Positions 53,552 through 64,000 of a stretch of 64,000 nucleotides of DNA are shown here, in pieces (within the stretch, counting starts at the first letter, position 1; every line of letters begins with the position of its first letter). The DNA comes from Microbacterium sp. NC79 (GTDB lineage: Bacteria; Actinomycetota; Actinomycetes; Actinomycetales; Microbacteriaceae): assembly GCF_019061125.1 (NCBI RefSeq), contig NZ_JAHQYI010000002.1:124001-188000 (forward strand), in the 5' to 3' direction. The position numbers and the translations under genes were made by a program. The notes under the pieces were generated by a model. The model ran no database searches, was not told where the DNA came from, and was given only the letters and a program-made list of their open reading frames with translations.

Positions 53552-53567
53552 ATACCCCCAGGGGTAC
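53552..53567. promoter_or_regulatory. CsoR/CstR-like operator, copy 1
   Basis: ATACCCCCAGGGGTAC, a C5/G4 pseudo-palindrome of the type bound by CsoR-family repressors. It lies just after a TTGACA hexamer (53540-53545), so it overlaps the probable promoter of the Cys-rich protein gene. Confidence 0.65.
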
Positions 53568-53574
53568 CCTAGAT

Positions 53575-53590
53575 ATACCCCCAGGGGTAT
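53575..53590. promoter_or_regulatory. CsoR/CstR-like operator, copy 2
   Basis: ATACCCCCAGGGGTAT, a second, nearly identical copy 23 bp downstream of the first and 28 bases before the Cys-rich protein start. Confidence 0.65.
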
Positions 53591-53617
53591 CAATCACACT
53601 TTCAAGGAGTCCTCCCC

Positions 53618-53803
53618 ATGTGCCGCGCTGTACCCTGCAAGACCTGCTCGAAGACAACCTGGGCTGGCTGCGGCCAGCACGTGTCAATGGTGAAGGCGGG
53701 CGTTCCGTCATCGCAGTGGTGCAACGGCAAGCACACCGCCGCAGAGGTCGCCGCGGCTAAGGCCGACAAGGGCGGTTTCTTCCAGCGCCTGTTCTCCCGC
53801 TAG
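53618..53803 (+). CDS. Small Cys-rich conserved protein (61 aa)
   Basis: A 61-residue cytoplasmic protein with five Cys: MCRAVPCKTCSKTTWAGCGQ at the start and SQWCNG at residue 35, then a basic/hydrophobic tail GGFFQRLFSR. The Cys/Trp/His pattern suggests metal or persulfide binding. AAGGAG lies 10 bases before the ATG. It follows two CsoR-like operators and is 9 bases from a rhodanese lipoprotein gene, so both may respond to copper or reactive sulfur. Precise role unknown. Confidence 0.75.
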   Translation: MCRAVPCKTCSKTTWAGCGQHVSMVKAGVPSSQWCNGKHTAAEVAAAKADKGGFFQRLFSR

Positions 53804-53812
53804 GCCGCGCTC

Positions 53813-54175
53813 ATGCGTCGCTTGATGACCCTGATGGCCGCAGCCCTTGCGCTGACGCTCGGCTTGACCGCGTGCGCGCCCGCTGCCGACCCCATCGAAA
53901 TCGGAACCAACACGATCGTCCTCGACGTCCGCACGGCCTCTGAGTACACCGCCGGGCACCTCGAGGGCGCACAGCTTCTCGATATGAATGCGGGCGATGT
54001 CGCTGCGGCGATCCCGACCCTCGACCCCGACGCCGAGTACGTCGTTTACTGCAAGTCGGGCAACCGCGCCGGGCAAGCCGTCACGCTGATGCAAGACGCC
54101 GGCTATAGCAACGTGACGAACCTCGGCTCGCTCAGCCAGGCCGCAGACGCGACGGGTATCGCGATCGTCAAGTAG
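53813..54175 (+). CDS. Rhodanese-like lipoprotein
   Basis: A 120-residue exported protein: signal peptide with lipobox LGLTAC (Cys21), then a single rhodanese domain with VLDVRTASEYTAGHLEGAQLLD and the active-site loop YVVYCKSGNRAGQAV (catalytic Cys). It should carry a persulfide on its Cys outside the membrane and transfer sulfur. It is the second gene of the unit behind the CsoR-like operators. A lipid-anchored rhodanese with a CsoR-type promoter points to handling of sulfide, thiosulfate or polysulfide at the cell surface. Confidence 0.88.
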   Translation: MRRLMTLMAAALALTLGLTACAPAADPIEIGTNTIVLDVRTASEYTAGHLEGAQLLDMNAGDVAAAIPTLDPDAEYVVYCKSGNRAGQAVTLMQDAGYSNVTNLGSLSQAADATGIAIVK

Positions 54176-54283
54176 TACATCGCTTCATCAGACATTGGCT
54201 CGCCGCGATTTCGCGGTGAGCCAATTCGCGTCCAGGGCGCCATTCACCGGGGTATGGTCGAGGCAAGACCAGGGGGGTTTGCC

Positions 54284-54622
54284 ATGACCGATCAGCCATA
54301 CACGCTCGTTTCCGCCGACCGCGAGGCTCTGCTCGCCGAGCCCGTCGCTTCGACCGACCGGCCGCAAATGAAGCGCATTTTTCAGGGTCCAGGCACGACA
54401 ATCGTGCGCCTTACCCTCGCCGAGGGTCAGATCATGCGCGAGCACTCGACGAACTCCCCGCTCACCGTGCAGGTTCTCGAAGGCCTGATCACATTCCGCA
54501 TCGCAGGTGACGAAGTGTCAATGCCTGCAGGAGCGATCATCCATGTCGCCGCTGGCGTGAAACATGAGCTTGAAGCCGTATCCGAAGCGCACATGACACT
54601 CCTCCTGGCAACGGCACTGTAA
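54284..54622 (+). CDS. Cupin-domain protein
   Basis: A 112-residue cupin: LTLAEGQIMREHSTNSPLTVQVLEGLITFRIAGDEVSMPAGAIIHVAAGVKHELEAVSEAHMTLL carries both cupin motifs with most of the metal-binding His and Glu (H-S-T.. E and H near the end). Small cupins bind metals or small ligands, and some are sensors or isomerases. The start at 54284 has a strong GGGGGG RBS. Alone on its strand; substrate unknown. Confidence 0.82.
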   Translation: MTDQPYTLVSADREALLAEPVASTDRPQMKRIFQGPGTTIVRLTLAEGQIMREHSTNSPLTVQVLEGLITFRIAGDEVSMPAGAIIHVAAGVKHELEAVSEAHMTLLLATAL

Positions 54623-54771
54623 GCCAGTCTGCTAAGCTGAGGAGTTCACGCGGGCTCGCACCCGCCCCTGACTCCACGACGCACGGCCAATGAAGGCAGC
54701 GTCAGTCCATGTTCCGCTTCCGGAACCATTGATTTTACGCGCGCATTGGCGTGCGTCAGAAGGTTGTTATT

Positions 54772-55038
54772 TTGTCTGCTGTGAGCGGCGCCGATGCCGC
54801 GCTTGACTCTTTCCGTTGGCTTCAAGCCGACGATGATGTCTTCGTGGCGACCCACGAAGGCGAATACGCTGGCTTCATTGCCATCGCACCCGCCGCGGGC
54901 TATTTTGCCCATGGTTCCCGGGGCGAACGCCTCGGCCGATTCCGTACCCGAGCCCTTGCACAAGACGCTGTGCAGCACGCTCGGAGAAGATCTCGTCCAA
55001 ATTTGCGTGCAAAAGCACGCAAAATGGTGAGAAGATGA
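54772..55038 (+). CDS. Small conserved protein before the cold-shock gene
   Basis: About 88 residues: SAVSGADAALDSFRWLQADDDVFVATHEGEYAGFIAIAPAAGYFAHGSRGERLGRFRTRALAQDAVQHAR, a soluble alpha/beta pattern, ending in a basic tail. The start is uncertain: TTG 54772 has AGAAGG about nine bases upstream; GTG 54751 is also open. It ends 43 bases before cspA and may be cotranscribed. I recognise no family. Confidence 0.5.
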   Translation: MSAVSGADAALDSFRWLQADDDVFVATHEGEYAGFIAIAPAAGYFAHGSRGERLGRFRTRALAQDAVQHARRRSRPNLRAKARKMVRR

Positions 55039-55080
55039 TAGTGACCGCACAAGCGGTCGGCATAACAAAGGAAAGACACG

Positions 55081-55284
55081 ATGGCCACTGGCACCGTGAA
55101 ATGGTTCAACGGCGAAAAGGGCTACGGCTTCATCGCTCCCGATGACGGATCCGCAGACCTCTTTGCGCACTACAGCGCAATCGCCGGTTCAGGCTTTAAG
55201 GAGCTGCGCGAAGGACAGAAAGTCGAATTCGACGCCGAGCAGGGCCCCAAGGGCATGCAGGCTGCGAACATCGTCGCGCTGTAA
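55081..55284 (+). CDS. cspA: Cold-shock protein
   Basis: A 67-residue single OB-fold: [48 protein letters not shown] keeps RNP1 (KGYGFI) and RNP2 (DLFAHY). It binds single-stranded RNA and aids translation and transcription antitermination. AAAGGAAAG precedes the ATG. The family is often multi-copy in Microbacteriaceae. Confidence 0.95.
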   Translation: MATGTVKWFNGEKGYGFIAPDDGSADLFAHYSAIAGSGFKELREGQKVEFDAEQGPKGMQAANIVAL

Positions 55285-55297
55285 CCCGTAAAACGAA

Positions 55298-55335
55298 GAA
55301 CGCTCCGTCAGGCTTTGCCGACGGGGCGTTCTTTT
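55298..55335. terminator. Bidirectional terminator
   Basis: GAACGCTCCGTC and GACGGGGCGTTC with a short loop, followed by TTTTG, between the convergent cspA and nucleosidase genes. Confidence 0.85.
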
Positions 55336-55344
55336 GTTTGTAGG

Positions 55345-55908
55345 TCAGGCAGAGACGCCGTACTCGTCCTGCATCCACTCCCACAGTTGCGCGCTGCATC
55401 GAGCGACGACTTCGTCCCACAACTCAGTCGCGCCGTCTTCTGCCTTGTCTGAGACGACGCGCACGATGCGAAGCGGAACGCCATATTCCTTCGCGACCCA
55501 CGCAAACGCGTAGGACTCCATGTCAATGAGCGAGGCACCCAAGCCGCGCACCGTCGCGACAACAGCGGCATCATCAACGAAGCTGTCGCCTGTTGCGATC
55601 GTGAGGCCCTCGCGCTCAAGGTCGACGATGGCGGGAAGCGTGACGTGCTCGCCGACGACGCCTTCGAGGTTTTGCACGTCGTGTTGCAATGCTCGGGAAA
55701 TGTCATGCACACCAGCCATCAGCGCCTCGTCGACACAGCCCGCAGTTCCGACAACCAGAATTTCTTCGTAGGTCGCCCTCTCCAGCGCCTGGGTGAGGCG
55801 AACAGCTGCGCGCAACTTGCCAATGCCAGTGACCAAAATTTCGTAGCCATCAATGTGCGACGGGAATGCCTGCAGTTCAGATTCGGCGGCGGCAACAAGT
55901 AGCTTCAT
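55345..55908 (-). CDS. Nucleosidase / nucleoside phosphorylase family protein
   Basis: A 187-residue member of the PNP/UDP family, close to MTA/SAH nucleosidase-like proteins. LLVAAAESELQAFP and VVGTAGCVDEAL match the first half; SLIDMESYAFAWVAKEYGVPLRIVRVVSDKA has the substrate-binding ME..A motif and the catalytic Asp in VSDKA. It probably cleaves a purine nucleoside (5'-methylthioadenosine, S-adenosylhomocysteine or other). It is shorter than E. coli MtnN (about 230). Confidence 0.82.
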   Translation of the reverse strand: MKLLVAAAESELQAFPSHIDGYEILVTGIGKLRAAVRLTQALERATYEEILVVGTAGCVDEALMAGVHDISRALQHDVQNLEGVVGEHVTLPAIVDLEREGLTIATGDSFVDDAAVVATVRGLGASLIDMESYAFAWVAKEYGVPLRIVRVVSDKAEDGATELWDEVVARCSAQLWEWMQDEYGVSA

Positions 55909-56008
55909 GGTTCCTCCAGGGTGTCATCCTCAACGCTAGGCGCTCACCCTCGGTACGCGCGAATCGCGGCAAATAGGCGGTTGGTTGTGAAAGCCGTACT
56001 CTGGTGGC

Positions 56009-56704
56009 ATGGCACTCACAGATGACGCCATTGCCATGATCAAGGCGAGAATCGTCTCCGGAGTGTGGAATCCCGGAGATCGACTTCCACCGGAGCATGA
56101 ACTTGGCGAGCAATTAGGCATCTCTCGAAACTCGCTACGCGAAGCTGTCAAGGCACTCGCTTTTCTCGGCGTGCTCGACGTTCGGCATGGCGGTGGAACA
56201 TACGTGACTAGTCTCGAGCCTGACATCCTGTTAACCTCACTGGCGTTCGTCACCGATATGCACGATGACCGCGCCCTGCGCGAAATGTTCCACATCCGGC
56301 GGGTGTTGGAGAGTCATGCCGCTGCCGAGGCCGCTCGCACCGCCACGGCAGAAGAAATCCAGGCGTTGCGCGATGAGCTGAAAACGGTTGACGAAATCGC
56401 TCAAGCTGCGGACTACCTTGCCCACGGCGCGCAGTTTCACCGCGTGCTGTGTGGCATTGCAGGCAATCGCTATCTCACTGCTCTCGTCACAAGCCTCATT
56501 GCCCGCCCGCTTTTTGACCGGGCAACGGCTGAGCCTCTGGCACAGGCGACCGTGGCGCGCACCGTTCATGAGCACGAAGCGATCGTCGAGGCCATCGCCA
56601 CCGGTGATGCCGCCAGAGCGTCAGAGCTCATCGAGCAACACGTTGCCGAAATTGACTACTGGGTACGCGACGGCGACGAACTGGACTCGGTCGGCGCGCA
56701 CTAA
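56009..56704 (+). CDS. GntR-family regulator, FadR/FCD type (second)
   Basis: A 231-residue regulator: winged helix at about 5-70 with RLPPEHELGEQLGISRNSLREAVKALAFLGVLDVRHGGGTYVT, then an FCD bundle with FHRVLCGIAGNRYL and HEAIVEAIATGDAARASELIEQHV, keeping the metal-type His residues. It is divergent from the nucleosidase and no obvious target gene adjoins, so its ligand is unknown. No copy of the CTGGT-N3-ACCAG operator lies before it. Confidence 0.85.
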   Translation: MALTDDAIAMIKARIVSGVWNPGDRLPPEHELGEQLGISRNSLREAVKALAFLGVLDVRHGGGTYVTSLEPDILLTSLAFVTDMHDDRALREMFHIRRVLESHAAAEAARTATAEEIQALRDELKTVDEIAQAADYLAHGAQFHRVLCGIAGNRYLTALVTSLIARPLFDRATAEPLAQATVARTVHEHEAIVEAIATGDAARASELIEQHVAEIDYWVRDGDELDSVGAH

Positions 56705-56714
56705 AAAATCGCGC

Positions 56715-56825
56715 GGGCTCGCGCTGGGCTCGGACTCGCACTGAGTCGGGATCACGCTGGGTTCGGGCTCGTACCGGGGCGGGATCACCTGAGTTCGGAG
56801 TCGCGTTGAGTTCGGGCTCGTATCG
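56715..56825. repeat. Degenerate tandem repeat, unit about 16-17 bp
   Basis: Seven diverged units with consensus GGxTCGCGCTGAGTTCG follow the GntR gene (GGCTCGCGCTGGGCTCG, GACTCGCACTGAGTCG, GGATCACGCTGGGTTCG and so on). No reading frame of note; non-coding. Confidence 0.7.
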
Positions 56826-56889
56826 ACGGTGCGGCAGGCTCGCGTCTACACGCAGCACACCTGGCACACCGGCCGCGTTTGCCTGCGAG

Positions 56890-57819
56890 TTACGCGAACT
56901 GCACGGTGCGCTGGAGGCGCGTGCGCACGTCAAAGATCTCGTTGCCACCGATATCGGGCACGCCCGTCACGCCGCGCCTCAGCATGGTCGTGAGCGTCTG
57001 TGGGGAGACCACCGCGACCGGGAGCGACTTCACGCGCCCCAGTTCGGTGATCGTCTCGGGGAGGTCTTCGTCTGGCAGCACCAGCATGGCACCACCAAAA
57101 CGAACGCCAGCAACCCGACCGAGAGTGCGCGCAGCCCCCACGAGGGTCGCAATGGGCGCGGACGGAACCCCGTCACCAATCACTTCGGAACGCTTAAACC
57201 GCACCGCGGTTCCGTAGTCCTCCGATGCCACCGCGTACAGGCCGCTCGGGCCCAGCACGATGTGGTCGATAATCAGCGCATGCCCACTACGGGTCGGGAC
57301 CGCGACGTCGTGCCACAGCGTGTATCCCATGCCCAATTCGCTGAGCACGCGAGCGGTTGTCTCCTCGGCAAGAGCGTCAGCAAGGAGCTGCTTCAGCTCA
57401 CGCGGGGCCGAGCGCACGAGTGCCGGGTCGTACGGGTCGAAAAGCTGTACGCCGCGACCGGCGAACTCGCGGATACCCGCGAGGTACCGCTCGCGGTTGC
57501 GACCCCCAGGCTGGCCGTAGGTACGGGGCCCTGGCCGCGTCGTCGATGGCGCTGCCTGTGCCCGAAATCCAGCGAAGTCCTGCACGTGAGGCGCCGCGGT
57601 TCCGAAGCCGTGGCCCCGATCGTAGGCAGCCCGCGCTTGCGCGGTGCCTACCAGCTCCCACGCGCGTTGCACCAGCACAAACTGTGCAGCATCGCCGCCG
57701 GTGTCTGGATGTGTATGCCGCAAACGCACGCGATAGGCACGGCGAAGCTCTTCCTCGGTCGCCGTGACGGCAACCTGCAAAATTTCGTAAGCCGAAGCAG
57801 AAAGGGGACTATCGAACAC
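56890..57819 (-). CDS. J-domain and NERD-domain fusion protein
   Basis: A 309-residue protein: an N-terminal DnaJ domain (about 8-65) with YEILQVAVTATEEELRRAYRVRLRHTHPDTGGD, including the HPD motif, then a Gly/Pro linker and a C-terminal NERD (nuclease-related) domain with EETTARVLSELGMGYTLWHDV and HALIIDHIVLGPSGLYAVASE. GTG 57819 is preferred; the frame begins at TTG 57834 overlapping the previous gene. The HPD motif should stimulate DnaK, linking the NERD part to chaperone recruitment. Confidence 0.83.
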   Translation of the reverse strand: MFDSPLSASAYEILQVAVTATEEELRRAYRVRLRHTHPDTGGDAAQFVLVQRAWELVGTAQARAAYDRGHGFGTAAPHVQDFAGFRAQAAPSTTRPGPRTYGQPGGRNRERYLAGIREFAGRGVQLFDPYDPALVRSAPRELKQLLADALAEETTARVLSELGMGYTLWHDVAVPTRSGHALIIDHIVLGPSGLYAVASEDYGTAVRFKRSEVIGDGVPSAPIATLVGAARTLGRVAGVRFGGAMLVLPDEDLPETITELGRVKSLPVAVVSPQTLTTMLRRGVTGVPDIGGNEIFDVRTRLQRTVQFA

Positions 57820-57824
57820 CGTGA

Positions 57825-58907
57825 TTAATTCCAAAGAGGGGTCTCAGCGCGGTGCGCGAGGGCGCGAGCGCCGGTGTCGGCCGGAACCTCGGCAATCGTC
57901 GCGGGAGAAAATTGCGGATTGCGGTCTTTGTCGACAAGCTGCGCTCGGATGCCTTCGACCATGTCGTTTGACACGCTCCACAGCCAATCGGCGAGGTTAA
58001 ATTCTTGCGCGAGCACGGCGTGTACGCCATCGAGAGTGCGCGCTTGACGCACCGATGCCAGCGTGACGGCCAGCGATGTCGGTGACATTTCCGTCAGCAA
58101 CTGCTGCGCGGCGGCCGCGGCCGCACCCACCTCAGGATCGGCACTCAGCTCGTCGAGGCGCTCGGCGATCTCCGCCACCGATGCCCGACCGAAGGCGTCG
58201 TCAATCCACTCCTTTTGCATCAGCAGTGGTGATGGTTCCGCCGTCTCATCGAACAGCAGAATGAGCTCGGTCACCGTACTCGGATCGGCGCGCGTCTCAA
58301 GCGCGTCAATGAGGGAAGCAACGCGCGCAGCCGGTACAAAGTAGTCGGCAAAGCCCGTCGCGATCGCGTCGGCCGCATTCATCGTCGCGCCGGTGAGGCC
58401 AAGGTACTCACCGAAGCGGCCGGGGGCCTGCGCCAGTAGCCAGGTGCCGCCGACATCGGGGGTAAATCCAATGCGCGTCTCGGGCATCGCGAGCTTGGAG
58501 GTCTCGGTGACGATTCGGTGTGAAGCGTGACCGGCGATGCCGATACCACCGCCCATTGTGATGCCGTCAGCAATCGCGACGATTGGCTTGGGGTACTCGG
58601 CAATCGCGGCGTTCATCGCATACTCAGCCCGGAAGAAGCCCGCGGCTTCCTCACGCTTACCTGCAATGATTGCTTCCCGAAGCGCACGAACGTCACCGCC
58701 AGCGCACAGCCCGCGCGGGTCTGATGAGTCGATGACAACGGTTTCGATATCCGTGTCATCACGCCAAGCGTTCAGCACCCGCGTAATAGCGACAATCATG
58801 TCGAGTGAGAGCGCGTTCAGCGCACGTGGACGGTTGAGCGTGATGCGGCCAAGACCGCCGCGCGCAGACACCAGAACGTGCTCATCAGTGAGGTTGATAT
58901 CGGTCAC
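57825..58907 (-). CDS. Enoyl-CoA hydratase/isomerase family, 3-hydroxyisobutyryl-CoA hydrolase-like
   Basis: A 360-residue crotonase-fold protein with the N-terminal core GGLGRITLNRPRALNALSLDMIVAITRVLNAW, oxyanion segment LCAGGDVRALRE, and IADGITMGGGIGIAGHASHRIVTETSKLAMPETRIGFTPDVGGTWLLA, plus a C-terminal extension typical of the HIBYL-CoA hydrolase (ECH_2) subfamily, in which Glu and Asp (PETRIGFTPDVG) act on the thioester. GTG 58907 is chosen; earlier codons belong to the divergent ABC gene's region. Valine breakdown is the usual role. Confidence 0.83.
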   Translation of the reverse strand: MTDINLTDEHVLVSARGGLGRITLNRPRALNALSLDMIVAITRVLNAWRDDTDIETVVIDSSDPRGLCAGGDVRALREAIIAGKREEAAGFFRAEYAMNAAIAEYPKPIVAIADGITMGGGIGIAGHASHRIVTETSKLAMPETRIGFTPDVGGTWLLAQAPGRFGEYLGLTGATMNAADAIATGFADYFVPAARVASLIDALETRADPSTVTELILLFDETAEPSPLLMQKEWIDDAFGRASVAEIAERLDELSADPEVGAAAAAAQQLLTEMSPTSLAVTLASVRQARTLDGVHAVLAQEFNLADWLWSVSNDMVEGIRAQLVDKDRNPQFSPATIAEVPADTGARALAHRAETPLWN

Positions 58908-59016
58908 GAGTCCCAGGTTACCTCCCACGGTTCGAGAGAATTCTGGTGCCGAAGAGACAAATGGGGGCAATTTCCGAGAGGATAGACAGATCATCCCCGG
59001 ATAGAGAGGCCCACGC

Positions 59017-61997
<2,981 letters not shown>

Positions 61998-62001
<4 letters not shown>

Positions 62002-62813
62002 GCATCGGTTCTGCGACCCGTTCTGAATTCACCAAATACTTCACCACGTCGGCGTGGTGGGTCCTCGCCCTCATCACCGCAGCTTCCCTGGTGTTCCTTG
62101 CCGGAGGCTTCGCTGCCGCGATCGGTTTGGCCCAGTCTGGCGCGTTGGACGACGTTCCCGATGCCGCGCTCCTGGGCGCTGCCGCACCGTCACTCGTGTA
62201 CGGTCTCGCCGTCAACATCGGATACATTTTTCCGATCCTGCTCGGCGTCCTTCTCGTGGCCGGCGAGTTCCGCCACCAAACTCTGGTTCCGACGTTCCTT
62301 GCAACCCCGAAGCGCACCACAGTGCTGTTCGCAAAGATCGTCACCGGTGCCGTCGTCGGTGCCGGGCTCGGCATCATCGCGGTCATCGCGACAGTCGGCT
62401 CTGCCGCCGCGGTCTTCGCGGCAACCGGCCAAGACCCGGCACTCACCAGCAACGACAACCTCGCCATGATGGGCCGCATGATCCTGGCATTTGTGCTGTG
62501 GACCTGGGTCGGTCTCGGTTTGGGCAGCATCGTGCGTAACCAGGTCGCCGCCATCGTCATCGCCCTGGTATTCACTCAGCTGGTTGAACCCCTCCTCCGC
62601 ACCGCGGCAGCGTTCGTGCCCGCAATCGAACCGGTGGCTCGTTACCTCCCGAGTGCCGCCTCTGACACACTCACCGGCTCAAACTTCTACGTCATGCTCG
62701 GTGCCGCGGGCGAAACACAGCAGTGGTGGGTTGGTGCCGTGATTCTCGCGGTCTACGCCGTCGTGCTGACCGCGATCGGCGCGATCACCACGTGGCGGCG
62801 CGACGTCGACTAA
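61998..62813 (+). CDS. ABC-2 type transporter permease
   Basis: A 271-residue membrane protein with six hydrophobic helices: SAWWVLALITAASLVFLAGGF opens it, FPILLGVLLVAGEFRHQTLVPTFLATPKRTTVLFAKIV carries the typical ABC-2 loop, and GRMILAFVLWTWVGLGLGSIVRNQVAAIVIALVFTQLVEPLLR follows. It overlaps the acidic-tailed ATPase gene by four bases. Together they should form a homodimeric or heteromeric exporter; substrate unknown. Confidence 0.85.
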
Positions 62814-62875
62814 CGCGGCTTCCACGCCGGTCGTTGGGCGAGCGTAACGAGACGAAGCGCCCCGTAAGAACCGGA

Positions 62876-63316
62876 CTAGGCGGTTGCGGGCTTGGGCGCG
62901 TGCTGAGGCTTGATCGTCGGGATCGGCGAGGTCAACGTCACGACGTCGTTCAGCTCCACCTCGCCGTCGAGACGCAGCGCCTTCACCAGGGCGAGTCCGT
63001 GCTGGGTTGAGAGCACGAGTCGCTGAAACGGCGCCTCGTGCCCGAGGTCAATGACAACCCCGGGCTTCTTGCGCCCGCGCACCATCACAAAATCTGCGCC
63101 CGCAACGGAACGCCAGGTTCCTGCGGCCACGACGCCAGGCACAAAAGTGCCGGGGCTTCGCACCCCGCGCAACCACGTCCACAGGTCATCGGTCAGCTGC
63201 ACCTTGGTGATATCGCTACGTCGCACACGCACGTTCTGCTTCTGCAGGCTCACCAGACGCTCCGAGGCTGACAACCCAACCTCAAGGTTCGCAGAATCCA
63301 GCAACAGCGTGACCAT
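62876..63316 (-). CDS. Conserved hypothetical protein (146 aa)
   Basis: A 146-residue soluble protein: SASERLVSLQKQNVRVRRSDITKVQLTDDLWTWLRGVRSPGTFVPGVVAAGTWRSVAGADFVMVRGRKKPGVVIDLGHEAPFQRLVLSTQHGLALVKAL, with an alternating beta pattern resembling a PH-like fold (ligand loops, R/K-rich). No catalytic motif. It is convergent with the ABC permease. Function unknown. Confidence 0.7.
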   Translation of the reverse strand: MVTLLLDSANLEVGLSASERLVSLQKQNVRVRRSDITKVQLTDDLWTWLRGVRSPGTFVPGVVAAGTWRSVAGADFVMVRGRKKPGVVIDLGHEAPFQRLVLSTQHGLALVKALRLDGEVELNDVVTLTSPIPTIKPQHAPKPATA

Positions 63317-63421
63317 GCCAACCAGTCTGCCACGCGAGTCCCCCACCAATGTTCACAGCTCGGCAACAATGCCCCGATCCGTTGCACCTTTGCACGGCCA
63401 AGAAATGACAGACTGTGGGGC

Positions 63422-64000
63422 ATGTCAGCACACTGGAGCGTCGTCGTACCTTTTCTGCGTCTTGCCGAGAATTCCTCGCGTCTCGGCGCGGATGCGCACG
63501 CCCTGACGCGCTCGATCGCACTCGATACCGTCGCCGCAATCGCCGATAGCACCGCTGTCGCGCACATCGTGGTCGTGACCGATGAGAACGACAACACATC
63601 AGAGCTGGAAACGATCAGCACGAAGGTTGCTGTCACGATTGCACGCTCGCTGGCCCCCGCAGACGCATGGGCGGCCGTTGCGGCCACACACGGCCATGTG
63701 GCGCTCGTCAGGGCCGTGTTGCCAGCCCTTGATGGGCACGAGCTCACGGCGTTGCTCGTGGAGGCTGCGACGGTGCCCCTCGGCGTGGTGACGAACGCTG
63801 AAGACAACGGAACCACGGTGCTGGTCGCGCAGAGTGCCGCTGCGCTGAGCGTCGACGCTACTGACGAGTTTTTCGCGAACCGCGTGCCGACAGGTGCCGC
63901 TGTTCTTGATCCCGGAACCACCGTGCGCCGCACCGTGACGTCGGCGCGTCAACTGGTGCAGGTGCGCGACTGGCCGACGTTGGGAACGCGAACGCGAGCC
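63422..64000 (+). CDS. CofC-like (FbiD) nucleotidyltransferase, C-terminal end missing
   Basis: Open from ATG 63422 to the right edge (193 codons). WSVVVPFLRL, ALTRSIALDTVAAIADSTAVAHIVVVTDE and later ATVPLGVVTNAEDNGTTVLVAQSA with GAAVLDPG fit the 2-phospho-L-lactate (or PEP) guanylyltransferase family that makes the F420 side-chain precursor. The usual nucleotide-binding residues are present only partly (the lysine near the start, VPVKxL, is FLRL here), so an inactive or divergent member is possible. Divergent from the 146-residue gene. Confidence 0.55.
   Translation, partial: MSAHWSVVVPFLRLAENSSRLGADAHALTRSIALDTVAAIADSTAVAHIVVVTDENDNTSELETISTKVAVTIARSLAPADAWAAVAATHGHVALVRAVLPALDGHELTALLVEAATVPLGVVTNAEDNGTTVLVAQSAAALSVDATDEFFANRVPTGAAVLDPGTTVRRTVTSARQLVQVRDWPTLGTRTRA

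Overview
The window is high-GC actinobacterial DNA, most likely from the family Microbacteriaceae. This rests on a DUF222/HNH (13E12-type) endonuclease, the ftsH-folE-folP-folB-folK-DUF3180-PH-PH-DUF2520-lysS gene order, LytR-CpsA-Psr and NERD proteins, and heavy use of GTG starts with ATGA/GTGA overlaps. The genus cannot be fixed by reading alone.

Region 1 (1-6.8 kb) looks catabolic. A plus-strand cluster holds an SDR dehydrogenase, a hotdog thioesterase, an MFS exporter and an old-yellow-enzyme oxidoreductase. Facing it are an EthD-like small-barrel protein and a DmdC-like acyl-CoA dehydrogenase. A shared 14-bp palindrome (CAAGC-N4-GCTTG) lies before two of these units.

Region 2 (7-18.3 kb) is one physiological module. 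It has an FCD-type GntR regulator, a TRAP transporter (DctP-DctQ-DctM), two SDRs, a tandem PPC/DUF296 protein, a stand-alone lipoyl protein, E1 alpha and E1 beta of a 2-oxoacid dehydrogenase, a catalytic-domain-only E2 and an AEC-family permease. Copies of CTGGT-N3-ACCAG sit before the TRAP operon and between E2 and AEC, with a degenerate copy before the GntR gene. The TRAP system probably imports a hydroxy- or oxo-acid, the SDRs oxidise it, and the split complex cleaves it to an acyl-CoA.

Region 3 (18.3-25.4 kb) is a Dpp/Opp-type ABC importer with an SDR and an IclR regulator. Region 4 (25.4-34.2 kb) has two tRNA-Ser genes near serS, an LCP cell-wall ligase, a HAD phosphatase, a diacylglycerol-kinase-like protein, a duplicated-domain lipoprotein, cardiolipin synthase, a 58-residue membrane protein and a DUF4192 protein. 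Region 5 (34.4-48.5 kb) has the HNH gene, lysS, the PH-domain pair, the folate genes, ftsH, hpt, a DUF937 gene and tilS.

Region 6 (48.6-58.9 kb) holds ppa, an M23 peptidase, a Glu-Asp-Phe tRNA cluster, a deleted AraC/GyrI pseudogene, a small Cys protein plus rhodanese lipoprotein behind twin CsoR-like operators, a cold-shock gene, a nucleosidase, a second GntR, a J-domain/NERD fusion and a hydroxyisobutyryl-CoA hydrolase-like gene. Region 7 (59-64 kb) holds an ABC exporter whose ATPase carries a roughly 690-residue, extremely acidic Ser/Asp tail, and a CofC-like gene cut by the window end.

Two things stand out. One is a dispersed octamer, TGGTTCCG/CGGAACCA, seen about 60 times on both strands and in places forming gene-end hairpins. 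The other is the acidic-tailed ABC transporter.
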